The notes: a model not told the origin generated them from the letters alone. DNA of 64,000 nt from Theocolax elegans (GCA_026168455.1 CM047427.1:38754905-38818904), one strand, 5' to 3'. Numbered from the stretch's first letter, positions 23,187 to 35,385 are shown. Program-made: numbers and translations.

Positions 23187-24246
23187 TATGACGGAAATCG
23201 TCACATAATCTATTCGCGACGAATAGAATATTTAAATTCGCGAATTGTAAGTCGTCGGAGCCTTTCGTATGTCAAGGCCAACCGACGACACTTGTTTGTC
23301 CCATCTACGACGAGTGTACAATTACGCGCGCGAATATATGTAGGGATGAGAGCGCGAGAGAGTGTGTGTGTGTTTCCTCACTCTCATCCCTTTTTCGAGA
23401 AATGAGGCGATCGCCTAATCAGTGTGTAATAATCCGTCGATCAAGATGGATTATTGTTTTTATCGTGATCGCGTGCTGCTCGTGAGTGCCGAGAGCGCGC
23501 CCCACCCCCTTCCTGCATTAAGCTTTGTGAGCGGCTGTTGCGGAGCAGGGCTAAGTGCGGAGACCCGGGTGGACGAATACGTGTGTCCCGTGCGGTGTGT
23601 GTGTGTGTGTATTTAAGGACAGGGTCGTGCGCGAGTGAGACGCGGACCGCCAGCAGCTCGCCACGATAAGGGCCGCCTTTACCGCCTCAACTAGAGGTCG
23701 TCTCCTTGTCCGGAAGGTCGGCCACTCGCTGAGGATCGGCTGAGCCATCCCCGAGGAGCGTCATCGATAGGTGCTCTATTACTTTCGCGACCCTCCCCCC
23801 CCCCCTTTGTGTGTGTATACATTGAAAGTTTGTTCGGGTACGTCGGTACTCGAACAGCGGTTCTTGGGAGTTGAAACCTATTGCAGGCGAGGATCTCTGC
23901 CCGCGCGCATTTAAATTGTCGCTGCATACGGACTGGATGGCCAATTGTTAAATTAATTACAATTGAATAAATGTTTTATTCACTTTTATTTTAATTATTT
24001 CTGTATATTTATTGTTCTCCCCGCTACCGCCGACATTTCCTAATTTATAATAATCGTGTTGAGGCAAGGAGGATCACCCGAATCCTCCACACCGTTCATC
24101 CCAACGAACTCTTATTCCTGGCGACAGCCTACATCTACGAGTTAAATAAATTAATTTTGTACGTGGTATTGGGCAACGCGGCCCAACGGTTAATATTAAT
24201 TACTAAAAATAATTAAGTTTACCGGGTACGCGAATACCACGTTACA
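23187..24246 (+). repeat. 3' LTR of the gypsy element (about 1,060 bp)
   Basis: Starts TATGACGGAAATCGTCAC just after the polypurine tract and ends CCACGTTACA next to the CAGT duplication. AATAAA-like signals occur near 23966. Minus-strand relatives lie at 37704-38185 and 59755-60528 and share the terminal CGCGAATACCACGTCACA. Confidence 0.8.
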
Positions 24247-24250
24247 CAGT

Positions 24251-24581
24251 AAATAATAAATATAAATAATGTTTGTAAATTATCAATTAGAAAAACCCAT
24301 TGCTACTTTGTTCAGTCAAACGATAGATATTTAAATCGAGTTAATGCCCCGGAAAAACGATTTCTAGCCATACATACCAACGAATATAGCCTACGCGACC
24401 GGCTAACTCGACGACTCGACACGCGAGCCGGCCGTCTAGGCCTCCAGCTGACAATTTTTTGCTTTTTTAAGTACCGAGTAAACTAGGTCATCGTGCAACG
24501 GCACACGAGCCGCGAGAAGTTCGTCACTAGTTATCCAAAAATTGCGCGTGCGCATGCGTGTACGTACTCTGGTATAGCGAG

Positions 24582-24582
<1 letters not shown>
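24251..24582. other. Short spacer, nothing recognised
   Basis: Moderately GC-rich DNA with a GTGCGCATGCGTG NRF1-like word near 24548. No ORF or repeat seen. Confidence 0.4.
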
Positions 24583-24613
<31 letters not shown>

Positions 24614-25742
24614 AAGCTTTATTTGGCCTTTGGGATTTAAACCCCGTAGGCACTTACAATGTTAAATACATAGTCAGCAAAATCAAAATAGGTATGTTAA
24701 CAATAAAATATAAATTTGACGTAATACTAATTCGATTGCACTATTTATATATAATATAACAATAAAAATAAATAACAATAAAATAAAATAAAAATAATCA
24801 GTTTAAAATATAACACAATAAAGTAATAACAATAAAATAATAAAATAATAGTAACATAAGTTACCGACGCGGTGGCGGAGTGGCAGAGACGCACCTCGGC
24901 CGATCACGAAAGTTAAGCAGCACTGAGTGCGGTTCGTACTTGGATGGGTGACACCATTCTTGTGCGGCTTTCGGGATCGGTTAGGTGTTTTTCCACACTT
25001 CACAACGTGAGCGGGAGGTGTGAAACATTCGGTTTCGGTGTCAAGGCCTACGCAATGTGACTTTGACACCCAAAAAGAATGTTTCGAATACACCGGCCAT
25101 CTCGGGTGAGGTTTTCCCTGCTTCACAGGTTTCCCTCATCCACGGGCATAACCCCGGGCGAATGCGAGATGGTGGGTTTTTAAGGGAGGGATAAAAGCAC
25201 CCACACATAGGTGGTAGGTGGACACCGTTAAAGTCCCCAGGGGAATAAACGGTAGGAAGTGCCAGGAAAAAGAGTGCACAAAATCAAGAATAAAAAAAAA
25301 AATAGTAACATAAGTTCGTACAAACACAATAAATACATAAATAGATTGCACGTGTGACGCCGAGAGACAATGGTCCTACACAATAATCGCATCCTTCTAT
25401 TCGAGGTAAGGGATCAGCGGTGAGGTTATTCCCTCACATTGCATCCCGGTGGCCCAGGCAATTTACTCGAATCCAAACAGATGATGAAATAATGAATCTT
25501 TGAATTTGGCGATGGATGATTTGTCGAATGCATATGGAGTTAGTTTGTTTATGATCTTGGTTGAGGTGATGATAAATGATTTATTTAAAGCCTCCGTACG
25601 AGGAGGGAGGTAATTTAGTGATTTTAATGGATGACGAGTGGAAGTGCGGTGCTTATGTTGTGGGGTGTTTAATTTGATGAAATGATTTGCCAGATAAATG
25701 GGAGAGTTATGAGAGATGACGCTATATGCAAGTGAGCCGATG
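24583..25742 (-). mobile_element. CR1-like LINE 3' end with (AATC)n tail, SINE inserted
   Basis: Read leftward: ORF2 C-terminus (25742-25463, SLAYSVISHNSPIYLANHF and LNYLPPRTEALNKSFIIT), which parallels the C-terminal part of the LINE at 12400-12640. A 3' UTR follows, and the end is ATAAAGCTTTTC followed by (AATC)n (24583-24611), a CR1-type 3' tail. The 5S-derived SINE at 24863-25301 sits inside the 3' UTR. The LINE is cut off on the right by the hairpin element starting at 25743. Confidence 0.75.
24863..25301 (+). mobile_element. 5S rRNA-derived SINE (SINE3-type), copy 1
   Basis: Flanked by a perfect 15-bp target duplication, ATAGTAACATAAGTT (24848-24862 and 25302-25316), and ends in an A-rich tail. 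The head contains GATCACGAAAGTTAAGCAGC and TACTTGGATGGGTGAC, the box A and box C regions of 5S rRNA, so it would recruit Pol III through TFIIIA-type sites. The 30 bases before this (ACCGACGCGGTGGCGGAGTG) look like the 5' part of a Ser/Leu-type tRNA rather than 5S. The body and tail are of unknown origin. Copies occur at 47607-48002 and 49420-49857. Confidence 0.88.
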
Positions 25743-27348
25743 ATATATGAAAAAATAATTATTGCTATAACTGTGGGAATATGTTTTAGAGGTATCCAGT
25801 AGTTCTCCTGAATTTTTTCAGATTTTTTCTGGGCCATTATTTAAGTTACAGAGAGTCAAAGTTGACATTTTAGCACTTTTTTGCATTATATGCCCATTTC
25901 ATGAATTTTTAGCTCCCAGGGGATGCATTTTTCACTAAAAACATAAGTATGACTTTTTTTGTAAAATTTTCCGAACTTTTCATTAAAAATACTTTTAAAG
26001 ACATAAATGTATGCTGTCACACTCTTGTAAGCCATTTAAACCTTAAATAGTGAAAATCAGCAATTCTGCTCCGGACTCTGGTAACCTAATACTGTCTAAA
26101 AGATGTCTTTTTATAGTCAGAAACTGCCTAAAAATTTCCAGAGTGGGTCTAAATCATTAAGATCACTTATGGTCAAAATTTCTGGGAAAAGTGCCCGAAA
26201 TATTAATAGAAATGTATATTTGTTGCCTTATAACGATGAATCTATTAGCATGATCATTGCAAAAAAATTTATGCACTTACCTTGGAATGGTAGAAAAGTA
26301 TCTCCACTTGTTTCAGTATCCATCTAATCCCCTGTAAGCTGCTAAAAATACAAATATTATTATACAAATGTAAAAAATTAATTTTTAAACATTTATAATG
26401 CTGGATTTTTAGTTTTACATCCCTTACAAGAATTATAATACTAATCTGAAGGATTACTATAAATATATAAACATCATTATTACAATAACTGAATATACGT
26501 ATTTAATACAAAAGATATATAAATAAATCGGATATATAATTATAATGAATAATATGATAACGTGACAGTGACAAGTTTCTGAAATCTAAACAATGTATTG
26601 CTGAATAATAATAATAATAATGTTGATACTTTTATAGTAATCCTTCAGATTAGTATTATAATTCTTGTAAGGGATGTAAAACTAAAAATCCAGCATTATA
26701 AATGTTTAAAAATTAATTTTTTACATTTGTATAATAATATTTGTATTTTTAGCAGCTTACAGGGGATTAGATGGATACTGAAACAAGTGGAGATACTTTT
26801 CTACCATTCCAAGGTAAGTGCATAAATTTTTTTGCAATGATCATGCTAATAGATTCATCGTTATAAGGCAACAAATATACATTTCTATTAATATTTCGGG
26901 CACTTTTCCCGGAAATTTTGACCATAAGTGATCTTAATGATTTAGACCCACTCTGAAAATTTTTAGGCAGTTTCTGACTATAAAAAGACATCTTTTAGAC
27001 AGTATTAGGTTACCAAAGTCCGGAGCAGAATTGCTGATTTTCACTATTTAAGGTTTAAATGGCTTACAAGAGTGTGACAGCATACATTTATGTCTTTAAA
27101 AGTATTTTTAATGAAAAGTTAGGAAAATTTTACAAAAAAAGTCATACTTATGTTTTTAGTGAAAAATGCATCCCCTGGGAGCTAAAAATTCATGAAAATG
27201 GGCATATAATGCAAAAAAGTGCTAAAATGTCAACTTTGACTCTCTGTAACTTAAAATAATGGCCCAGAAAAAATCTGAAAAAATTCAGGAGAACTACTGG
27301 ATACCTCTAAAACATATTCCCACAGTTATAGCAATATTTATTTTTTTC
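25743..27348. mobile_element. Large hairpin element (about 720-bp inverted arms)
   Basis: Bases 25743-26463 and 26631-27348 are near-perfect reverse complements around a 167-bp centre, with few mismatches. A 74-codon ORF therefore appears twice in mirror image (26103-26327 + and 26767-26991 -); it has no recognised domain. The element interrupts the LINE fragment at 25742. No transposase is present. It would extrude as a long cruciform or give hairpin RNA if transcribed through. Confidence 0.8.
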
Positions 27349-27381
27349 ATCTTCGATGTCACAGAGAACCACCCATATATA

Positions 27382-28328
27382 TATGGGCTATTTCACGTCA
27401 AGTGGTACGATGAAAATTTTAAATCACACCAAATTTTCTGAACAGACTGGAAATATCTTTCAGAAGATAGAAAAAAAATGTTAGGTGTTAAAAAGAATTT
27501 GCTTAAGAGTTATTCCACCATGAAAAATGGAAATTTTTCAATTTTTAAGAAAAATTACTATTTTCAAAGCGATTTATCTCATCTTTTGGTTTTTTTGAAA
27601 AAACAATACAAACAACTTTTGTTCAAAATACTCTTTAAAACTTATCTACCTGGGTTACAATTCTTAATTTTGAAATCTCGAAGAGATAGAACGCCCGGAA
27701 ATATTGAATATCAAAAAAAGGCGACCACGCCACAATCGATTTTGATCTAACACCGCTCAAAAGATCACATTTTTTGAGAGCTTTCGAATGGCGGTGGTTA
27801 GATTATTGGCCAAGATCGCTGGTGTAAGTTATACCCCATAAACCTCATAAAATCACTATTTTTCATGTATTTTAGGGCATAACTTACACCAGCGGTCTTG
27901 GCCAATAATCTAACCACTGCCATTCGAAAGCTCTCAAAAAATGTGATCTTTTGAGCGGTGTTAGATCAAAATCGATTGTGGCGTGGTCGCCTTTTTTTGA
28001 TATTCAATATTTCCGGGCGTTCTATCTCTTCGAGATTTCAAAATTAAGAATTGTAACCCAGGTAGATAAGTTTTAAAGAGTATTTTGAACAAAAGTTGTT
28101 TGTATTGTTTTTTCAAAAAAACCAAAAGATGAGATAAATCGCTTTGAAAATAGTAATTTTTCTTAAAAATTGAAAAATTTCCATTTTTCATGGTGGAATA
28201 ACTCTTAGGCAAATTATTTTTAACACCTAAAATTTTTTTTCTATCTTCTGGAAGATATTTCTAGTCTGTTCACAAAATTTGGAGTGATTTAAAATTTTCA
28301 TCGTACCACTTGACGTGAAATAGCTCAT
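27382..28328. mobile_element. Hairpin element with GGGCTATTTCACGTCAAGTGG termini
   Basis: Arms of about 455 bp (27382-27836 and 27876-28328) flank a 39-bp loop. The outer ends read ATGGGCTATTTCACGTCAAG on each strand and abut (TA)n on both sides. The same terminal phrase with variations occurs at 46350-46440 and 48162-48250, and in the elements at 58304-59078 and 59100-59738. No coding capacity recognised. Confidence 0.75.
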
Positions 28329-28329
28329 A

Positions 28330-28765
28330 TATATATACATATAGCGAGAGAGAGAGAGAGAGAGAGGGAGATAGATGGGTAGAGCGAGTGATTGATAAAG
28401 GAAGAGTGGGAGAGAGATGGGAGCATGCAAGACAGCCGTGACATCTAAATAACAATATTTTGCTTTTTTATCGTATTTGTTTTCCTTTGTTTCCCCGATT
28501 AAATAATCTAATAATGTCGTCATTCTGCAATGCCAAAGCACGACTTTTATTATATGTCTTTTATTGATATAAGGCCTGTATATGAATTATGGTATTTAAC
28601 GCCATAATGCTACAACCATTTGCGCATGTGCTTCCGCGCTAAGTATACAATACCAAGTTCAGACTAAGCGCGTCGCGCACTCTAGCGCCGAAATTGGTAC
28701 TAAGAAAAGTTTATCAATAATATAAACTATTTATTTTTTGTCAACATTATGTAAAACCCAAATTA
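28330..28765. other. (GA)n tract and unassigned DNA
   Basis: A GA-rich microsatellite lies at about 28345-28372; the remainder shows no gene or repeat that I can identify. Confidence 0.5.
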
Positions 28766-28923
28766 AGAAGCACTAGATAATGGTGTAATATGTCTTTCTA
28801 CAAAGTTCCAGATCCATACAACAAGGACACCATAAAAAATTTCTGCACGGTAAAATAACTATTTTTTTGTGCAAACTTTTTTTAGGGTGTCCTTCACATA
28901 TTGTGTGATTATCTAGTGCTTCT
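28766..28923. mobile_element. 158-bp MITE with AGAAGCACTAGATAAT termini
   Basis: The ends are inverted repeats: AGAAGCACTAGATAAT at the left and ATTATCTAGTGCTTCT at the right, extending into the partly matching AATATGT. Non-coding interior. I did not find an unambiguous target duplication. Confidence 0.65.
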
Positions 28924-29122
28924 GTATTTGCGTTTTGCAAATAAAACCATAATATGTTCATTAAGTGTAATAATGTATCCATCTGACTCGTTCGGTAATA
29001 ATCTAGTATGACATCCCCTTAAATGCACAGGAATTAATGAATAGGGATCTTCTGAACACGACCGACAGCCAATATAATTTGAGACGGTGGGGCGGTACGT
29101 GTTCACGCCAGGAAATGAAACC

Positions 29123-30394
29123 TCACACAAAATGCGCGCAAGTATTCAATAAGTGCTGCAGCTTAAAGTTTCTGTAATCATTGAAGTCATTGAATACATC
29201 ACACGCGTAGTCGAAGTGCGGAAAGATAAGTGCCTCAACAAATTTTTTCTTATTTTTATCTCGTAGAGCGTGCTTGTAAAATCTTAAAGAATGTAAGACT
29301 CTGTTTACGCGTTGGGACACTGACACGACCTGTCTTGACCAATCCAAAGAAATTGGCCGTAAATTGAAACCTTCGGGGTGTGTCCAGGTTAGTACGCGAA
29401 ATGTATGGTCGACTACTCAGGATCATCACTTTAGTCTTAATTACATTTAACCTTAGTCCATTTGATTTCGCCCAGTTTTCTAACGCGTTAGCCTCATTCG
29501 AAATCTATTGGACAATGTGTGATATACCTGGGTGTTTCGCAAAAACATATGTTTAGAATGTTACCAAAGTAAGGTGATATCTGGGGAGCCGGAAGCTTAA
29601 GCATAGGGACAGAGTTACCGCCATAGCCCGTCGCCTTGGAGGTAGCTTCAGAGATGGCTGCCAGAACTTTAAAGGCGGTGACAGGGGTGCAATGAAAGAA
29701 AATTTGAGGATATGAGGGATGCAAAGTACTTGTAGATGCAATGAGCAGATGTAATTGATGATGATGGTGAAGGGAGTATGTGAGTTGGAGATGGAGACAG
29801 GAGTATTGAGTAGGTCCTAAATAAAACTGTATAGAGGAGATGGAGAGGATTTATTAATCAGTCCCATGTTTGTGAGCTCCTTTCATAAGTTGGTACAGTT
29901 AAAAGTGACACTAATTCTGTTGTTGAAATAATTGAATTTACTCATTTCAATCGTATTGCGAACTAGGTTTCAAAGTTCTTTATAAATACTATAGTCGGAG
30001 CTCAGCTCAGAGGACAGATATTTTCTGTAGGCCATATTTCTGGTCTCAATATTATGTTTAATGGCTGGGGTAATCCATAACTTAAATGAGTTCTTAATGG
30101 TAACGAGCTTTTGGGGTACAGATGAATCAAAAGTGAGCAGAATCTATGAGGTGAGATTAGAAAGGACGCTATTTGAAAGGAAAGAAAATAGGTATTCTGA
30201 AGCCACGTCGTCAATAAGCAAATGATTAGGCGGGGAAAATGATACACTGAGTCGGAACTCTGACCGAAACACTGACCGGAAAATGAGTCCTGATTAGTAA
30301 GAAAGGTATAGGTCAGTGCAGTGATATCATGATCTAGCGGTTGGATAAGTGATTCGATGGATGAAACATGGGTTTTTAAGCGATTAATATTCAA
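29123..30394 (-). pseudogene. CR1/Jockey-like LINE ORF2 fragment lacking the RT core
   Basis: Read leftward, 30394-29550 gives the linker before the RT: a KLWITPAIKHNIETRN-like stretch, then VLAAISEATSKATGYGGNSV and LPAPQISPYFGNILNIC. Near 29520-29540 it jumps straight to the post-YADD region (ALENWAKSNGLRLNV, KTKVMILSS) and continues with VSVSQRVNRVLHSLRFYKHA and FPHFDYACDVFND to 29123. The RT catalytic blocks between are deleted. It matches the LINE at 11030-12668 in order and wording. Frameshifts are scattered throughout. Confidence 0.75.
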
Positions 30395-30904
30395 GTGAAA
30401 AATGGGAAAAGAAGCATTGTGAAGCGATGAAACCTGGTCGGGTAATCCTCATTTGGACGTTGAGAAGCTAGAGGGAGAAAGGTTACGGAGGTTGGTCTCA
30501 GCATACGCTGGTAAGAATCCTCCCTTGACTTTGAGCATAAATACAATACAATTGTTTATCACTGGTTTAGTACAGCCCAGTTCGGTAAATCGACGAAGCG
30601 CCTTTGTCCATAATGCGTGCAGTTATTTAGGTCAGACGAAGAAGATACTCGAAATACAAGTCCTCTGCTAAGGATGTTGGAATCAGAGGGCTTAGGAGTT
30701 GCTAAAGACATTCCCTAATTCTCGTGAGCCAACCAAGGACGAATTTCGACGATTTACGAGTTCATTAAGAGTTTCGCGGAAGAAAGAACGCGCTGAATAT
30801 CCTCTCCATCAGAGATAGTAATTTCGTGTGCGTGTGTCTGTGCGATCATCGTCACGTCGGATGTCGACCGTGACTAGTGTGTTGTTCAGTATATATTATT
30901 TTAA
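30395..30904. other. Spacer, nothing recognised
   Basis: Moderate GC content with short open frames and no recognisable domain. It borders the TTAA of the Kolobok-like element. Confidence 0.4.
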
Positions 30905-31370
30905 TTAAGGGGTCAAGCCTGGGTTAACTGCTCAAAAAATCGATTTTTTTTTATTAACTTTTTTAGAAGTATTTCTTATATAAAACATTATCCCAAAATT
31001 TGAAAAACAAAAAAAAATTTTTTCGCAAGTTATAATTGAATAAAGTAAGCATTAATGGACATTTTTTCTCTAAAATTATTTTTGCAAAAAAAAAACCTTT
31101 TATTTTAATTTAATTAAAATAATAATTGCGAGGTTTTCGACGTTTACATACAAGTATATTAAACGAAGCAACTATCAAGCGTAGAGTTTGGTAAAGTAGA
31201 AATCTACTTTACCATACGATTCAAATTTAATAGTTAATAAATGATTCCTTTTACTCTAATATACTGCACAAATACGTACAGTTCTATTTGAAGTAAATAT
31301 TGTCTGCATTGATAAAGTATTTACATTATTTTAGTAAATACTCAGTGGATTTTAAATTAAAAGTATATTT

Positions 31371-32434
31371 TTGATTATAAATTTTATTAGTTTTAAAAAA
31401 TTAATTATAAATTTATACAAAAAAAGAGCAGTAAAAAAATGCCAGACTCAAGGAATAGAATACCTGGTACATCTGCTCATAAAAAAATTATCAACATCAG
31501 TAAGAACCAACTACGATGCACTTCCATCAACATCGATGGAATTCACAACACCAAAGCTACAATCCAGATCAAGTAAAAAGTTAAAAACTGATACCATTGA
31601 AGAAAGTAGCACACAAAATAGAATTATAGATATATCACTACTTTTCCCAATATTAGAAGAATTTTTAGTTTGTCAGATTGTCATGGTACAGTTAAATTTT
31701 CTGAAGTTGATGTGAGAGGTTTGGGAAGTAAAATAACAATAACATATACAAACTGTTATAAGGTATTTGTTATTGATTCGAGCAGAAAAGTTGGAAAAGA
31801 AAGTAATGTTTATGAAATAAATTGGCGTATAGTGCACACAATGAGAGCTCTTGGTCATGGGCATGCTGGTTTAGTTACTTTTTGTGGAAATATGGATTTG
31901 CCGAGTCCAGTTTCTCACAGTAATTATGACATTATTAATACATAGATAGAAAATGTATGTAAAAAAGTTGGTAAAGAGTCTATGAAAGCAGCTGTCGAGC
32001 AAATATATGATTTTACGAGTCAGAATTGCCATATAAGTGTATCAGGTAATGGTTCTTGGAGGAAGCGAGGATTCAATTCTCTTCAAGGTGTTGCAAGTTT
32101 GATACTGCATGAGAATGGAAAAGGAATTAACGTTCCTCCAAAGCAATCTATTTGCAGAGCATGTGAATTGCGACCAGAAGAAGGCACAAAAAAATATAGA
32201 GAATGGTACAACGTACATCAAACTAATTGCTCTGCCAACCACACTGGTAGTTCTGGCAAGATGGAAGTAGACGAAATTATAGAAATGTTTCAAAGATTTG
32301 AATCACTTTATGGCATAAAATATGCTAATTATATTGGAGATGGAGACTTTATAAAGCTAAGGGAAGTTTATAAAGCTTTGTGCCATGTCAAACCTTATGG
32401 AAAAAAAGATTTTTATTCCACTGGAGCATATTGA
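31371..32434 (+). pseudogene. Kolobok/Mutator-like transposase (catalytic Asp changed, truncated)
   Basis: The N-terminal charged region is followed, after a frameshift near 31670 and a stop near 31943, by the domain with LPSPVSHSNYD, HISVSGNGSWRKRGF, a CRACELR cysteine pair, WYNVHQTNC, NHTGSSGKMEVDE and YANYIGDGD. Known relatives carry SGDGTW at the first acidic position; here it reads SGNGSW, so the probable first catalytic Asp is Asn. The second Asp (GDGD) is present. The chain ends at 32432-32434 before the third acidic residue would appear. A dead transposase; cut-and-paste role inferred from family. Confidence 0.75.
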
Positions 32435-33272
32435 GGTTTGTAACACTTTCACAAATACACATAAAATAACTTCAACCACATAATATCACACTAAGCACAA
32501 ATACATTGAACATAAGAAACCACTTGTTGATATAATTTTATCCGTATACTGCAAATAATGTATATCTAAGTGTTGACACATTGGTTATGCTGAAATGGAG
32601 AAACAAAGAATCAATTTCTTGACATAAACAAAATATAAATTTAAGGTTATGCAAATACTTATCTGATATAATTTGTTCATGCAGTTTTATAAACCACTTG
32701 TTTCTTTTATTTATTTTATTTAGATACTATATATATATAATATATAATATATAATTCTACTTGATATTATAATAGCTCAAAACTCAACTACAAACGTGTG
32801 GCTGGTGCACACTTCCATTAACAGCTGTAACACTATATATATGACTCTCTCTTTCTCTATCACGTGACAAGGCTATCCGAAAAATCAATAATCTTATGGA
32901 AGACTTGTCATGTGAGAGAGAGAGAGAGAAAGAGATATTGTACACAACTGTCAAACAGTATTTGTTTTTACTGCATTCTTTACATATTTTTAATTAAATT
33001 TAATGCTTATAATAAAAATTATAATCATATAATAATAGTATATGATTTTTTATCAAAATATTTTTTAAAATCCATATAATCATGCATTAATATTCAATAA
33101 TATTATAGTTTTAAAAAATTTTATCCCTCTTTTTATAAAGAAACTGATTCTTGAAGTTGATTTTCTGTTATTTGAGATAATACATGTATATTAAAAAAAT
33201 ATACTGAGTATTATATTAATAAAACCAGAAAAAAGTCATTATAAACCTATTAAATATATATATTATTATGAT

Positions 33273-33304
<32 letters not shown>

Positions 33305-33492
33305 GTATGAAACCTGAAGAATACGGTATTAGAATTATAAAATAAGTAAAACTTTAAATCTAATAAGTGAAACTTTAAATGCATTTATCTCATTAATGGT
33401 TTTTTTATCATGTTAGCTTACTTGCTGCAGGATATTTCAGAGCCAGGTTGATAAATCACTTTGAAAATTTGGGAAAATTTTTAAAATATATA
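32435..33492. other. AT-rich interior of the Kolobok-like element
   Basis: No ORF recognised. A TA microsatellite lies at 33273-33300. At about 32843-32930 CTCTCTTTCTCTATCACGTG and its near-complement form a hairpin with arms of roughly 25 bp. Confidence 0.5.
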
Positions 33493-33551
33493 CAAAAGGA
33501 GGCGTTTTTATCGATTTTTAGTGAACTAACCATTTAATTTATTTAATTGGC

Positions 33552-33584
33552 GACGTTTCGATGGAAGTCCTCCATCCTCATCAG
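33552..33584 (-). ncRNA. Hammerhead ribozyme-like motif, left arm
   Basis: Minus-strand mirror of the motif at 36348-36380: CTGATGAG, stem GATGGA/TCCATC with a GGACT loop, then GAAACGTC. Identity with the right arm is expected because the arms are inverted copies. Confidence 0.65.
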
Positions 33585-33863
33585 GCTATACCTTTATTGA
33601 AACAATCATTTGTTACACCAGCATTTTACAATTTTGCATATATATATATCTAAATATAATTACTCACTATTTGGTCAAATTAATGCACATATGTGGCTTT
33701 TCTCATAATTTCCATAGTATCTCTAATGTGTCGCTCTATAATCAAAAGCAAAAGCAAGTAGCAAAACATCAGTGTTAAAATTTGCACAAAGATTGAGGTT
33801 ATGTGACTTATTTTACCTTTCTTCTCTGAATCGTACTTATATAACATCATAGAATTTATTTAA

Positions 33864-33902
<39 letters not shown>

Positions 33903-34629
33903 ATAGAACACACAACACCAATTAAGCAAAAAGCAGTCAATATCAATAAAATTTATCAGAAAACAAAATTTGCTAGTCATTATCACAGATAGTTGGTAAA
34001 GCTATAATTCAAATTTTTGCGACCCGTCATTATACACTTGTAGTGTGTGTCAATTTGACCGTATTCATGACATAGATGTGTAGCAAAAATTTGAATATTA
34101 ATAAATCCTATACGAAATGTAATATCATTAATTAACATCCAACTTAAGTCAATAATATTAAAAAAATTCTTTTATAAAGACCACTAAAAAAATTATTAAT
34201 GAACATGTAACCATATAATTATTATTATTTGTACTTTAATATTTCTATAATTTAAAGTTATATTAACATTGATTCATTCATTATTGTCAATTACTGTTAA
34301 AAATTTTTTCTTAAAAATTAATAATAATTCAGTCTATATTTATTGCACTTTGTTAAAATATATTTACCATTTACAAATTAAAAATTAAATTTTGATTTTT
34401 TCCCAATTTCAAATTTATGCGCGTATTAATCAGTAATCGATTACAGCGCTGATTATAATACTTGTAATTAAATTTGAACTAATTGATCTACTATCTGTAG
34501 ATAACTAGCATTATTTTTGAATTACGTTCAAGAAAGAAAGGAAATTATTACAATTTGGATCGTAATTTGAGTTGATTAACAATGTTATTGTAAAATTGGC
34601 TAAGATTTTTTGTATCATCTTTTACGTAA

Positions 34630-35385
34630 ATGGCATCAGGTAGATTTTTACATTTTTTATCCAGTCACCCTATTGAACAAAAACGAGCTATGATATATAC
34701 GTTGGTAGATAAGGTAATCTTATTGTCAAACCAGATGTTTCATAACACCAACTTAAAAATAGTTAAAGAGTTTTTAGTTAATAATGAGTACCCAATTAAA
34801 TTTATTAATCATAATATAAGAAAAAGAATGGAAAAAATAAAATATAGAACTAATAGCAATAATATTCAACAAAATAAACAAAATAGATACTTTGCAACTT
34901 TAAGCGTTCCATATGTTCCAAATTTTTATAATAATGTGTCTGGTTTTATGAAACAGAAGGGTATTAGGGTTGTTCCTAAAATTTGTAATGGATTAAGTAA
35001 TGTTATTGTTCGAGGCAAGGAAAAATTCGACAAACTTTGTGAAACAAATGTAGTATACAGAATTAAGTGTAATGATTGTGACGCAGCATATATAGGAGAG
35101 ACAAAAAGGCAATTAAATTGTAGAATAAAATAACATGAATCTAATAGTAAAAGGTCGGATGTGCAATATGTTATAAATGACCATATAACAAAATATGACC
35201 ATACATTTAATGTTAAAGATGTAGACGTGTTAGGTAGAGAAAAAATTTGGGGGAAAAGACTGATATCAGTGATGACCCATATTAAATTAGAGAAGAATGC
35301 CATTAACGTAAAAGATGATACAAAAAATCTTAGCCAATTTTACAATAACATTGTTAATCAACTCAAATTACGGTCCAAATTGTAA
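34630..35385 (+). pseudogene. Penelope-like element: RT C-terminus and GIY-YIG domain
   Basis: Starts with ASGRFLHFLSSHPIEQKRA and LVDKVILLS, the region between the RT thumb and the nuclease in Penelope-like elements. NVVYRIKCNDCDAAYIGETK follows, the GIY-YIG core with its CX2C, and the RQLNCRIK helix. A stop codon at 35131-35133 interrupts just before the HE motif; the frame resumes at once and continues to 35385 with MTHIKLEKNAINVKDDT. The RT fingers and palm are absent, so the copy is 5'-truncated. Related to, but clearly different from, the copy at 7083-7454. Confidence 0.85.

Larger units (their letters stand above)
20275..24246 (+). mobile_element. Internally deleted Ty3/gypsy LTR retrotransposon
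   Basis: The element begins TGTGACGGAAATCGTCACA and ends CGCGAATACCACGTTACA. It is flanked by the 4-bp direct repeat CAGT (20271-20274 and 24247-24250), a proper gypsy-size target duplication. Gag and protease are missing: the RT begins almost directly after the left LTR-like region. The integrase is deleted between its zinc finger and its C-terminus. A G-rich polypurine tract (about 23168-23180) precedes the 3' LTR. The left terminal region matches the 3' LTR only for about the first 245 bp (to about 20520), then differs, so the 5' end is chimeric or replaced. Confidence 0.85.

Noticed and set aside
24803..25351. Open frames across the SINE on the minus strand
   Set aside because: They are antisense to a clearly bounded 5S-derived SINE with target duplications.
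26103..26991. Two identical 74-residue ORFs on opposite strands as a duplicated gene
   Set aside because: They are mirror copies within the two arms of one hairpin element and have no recognisable domain.
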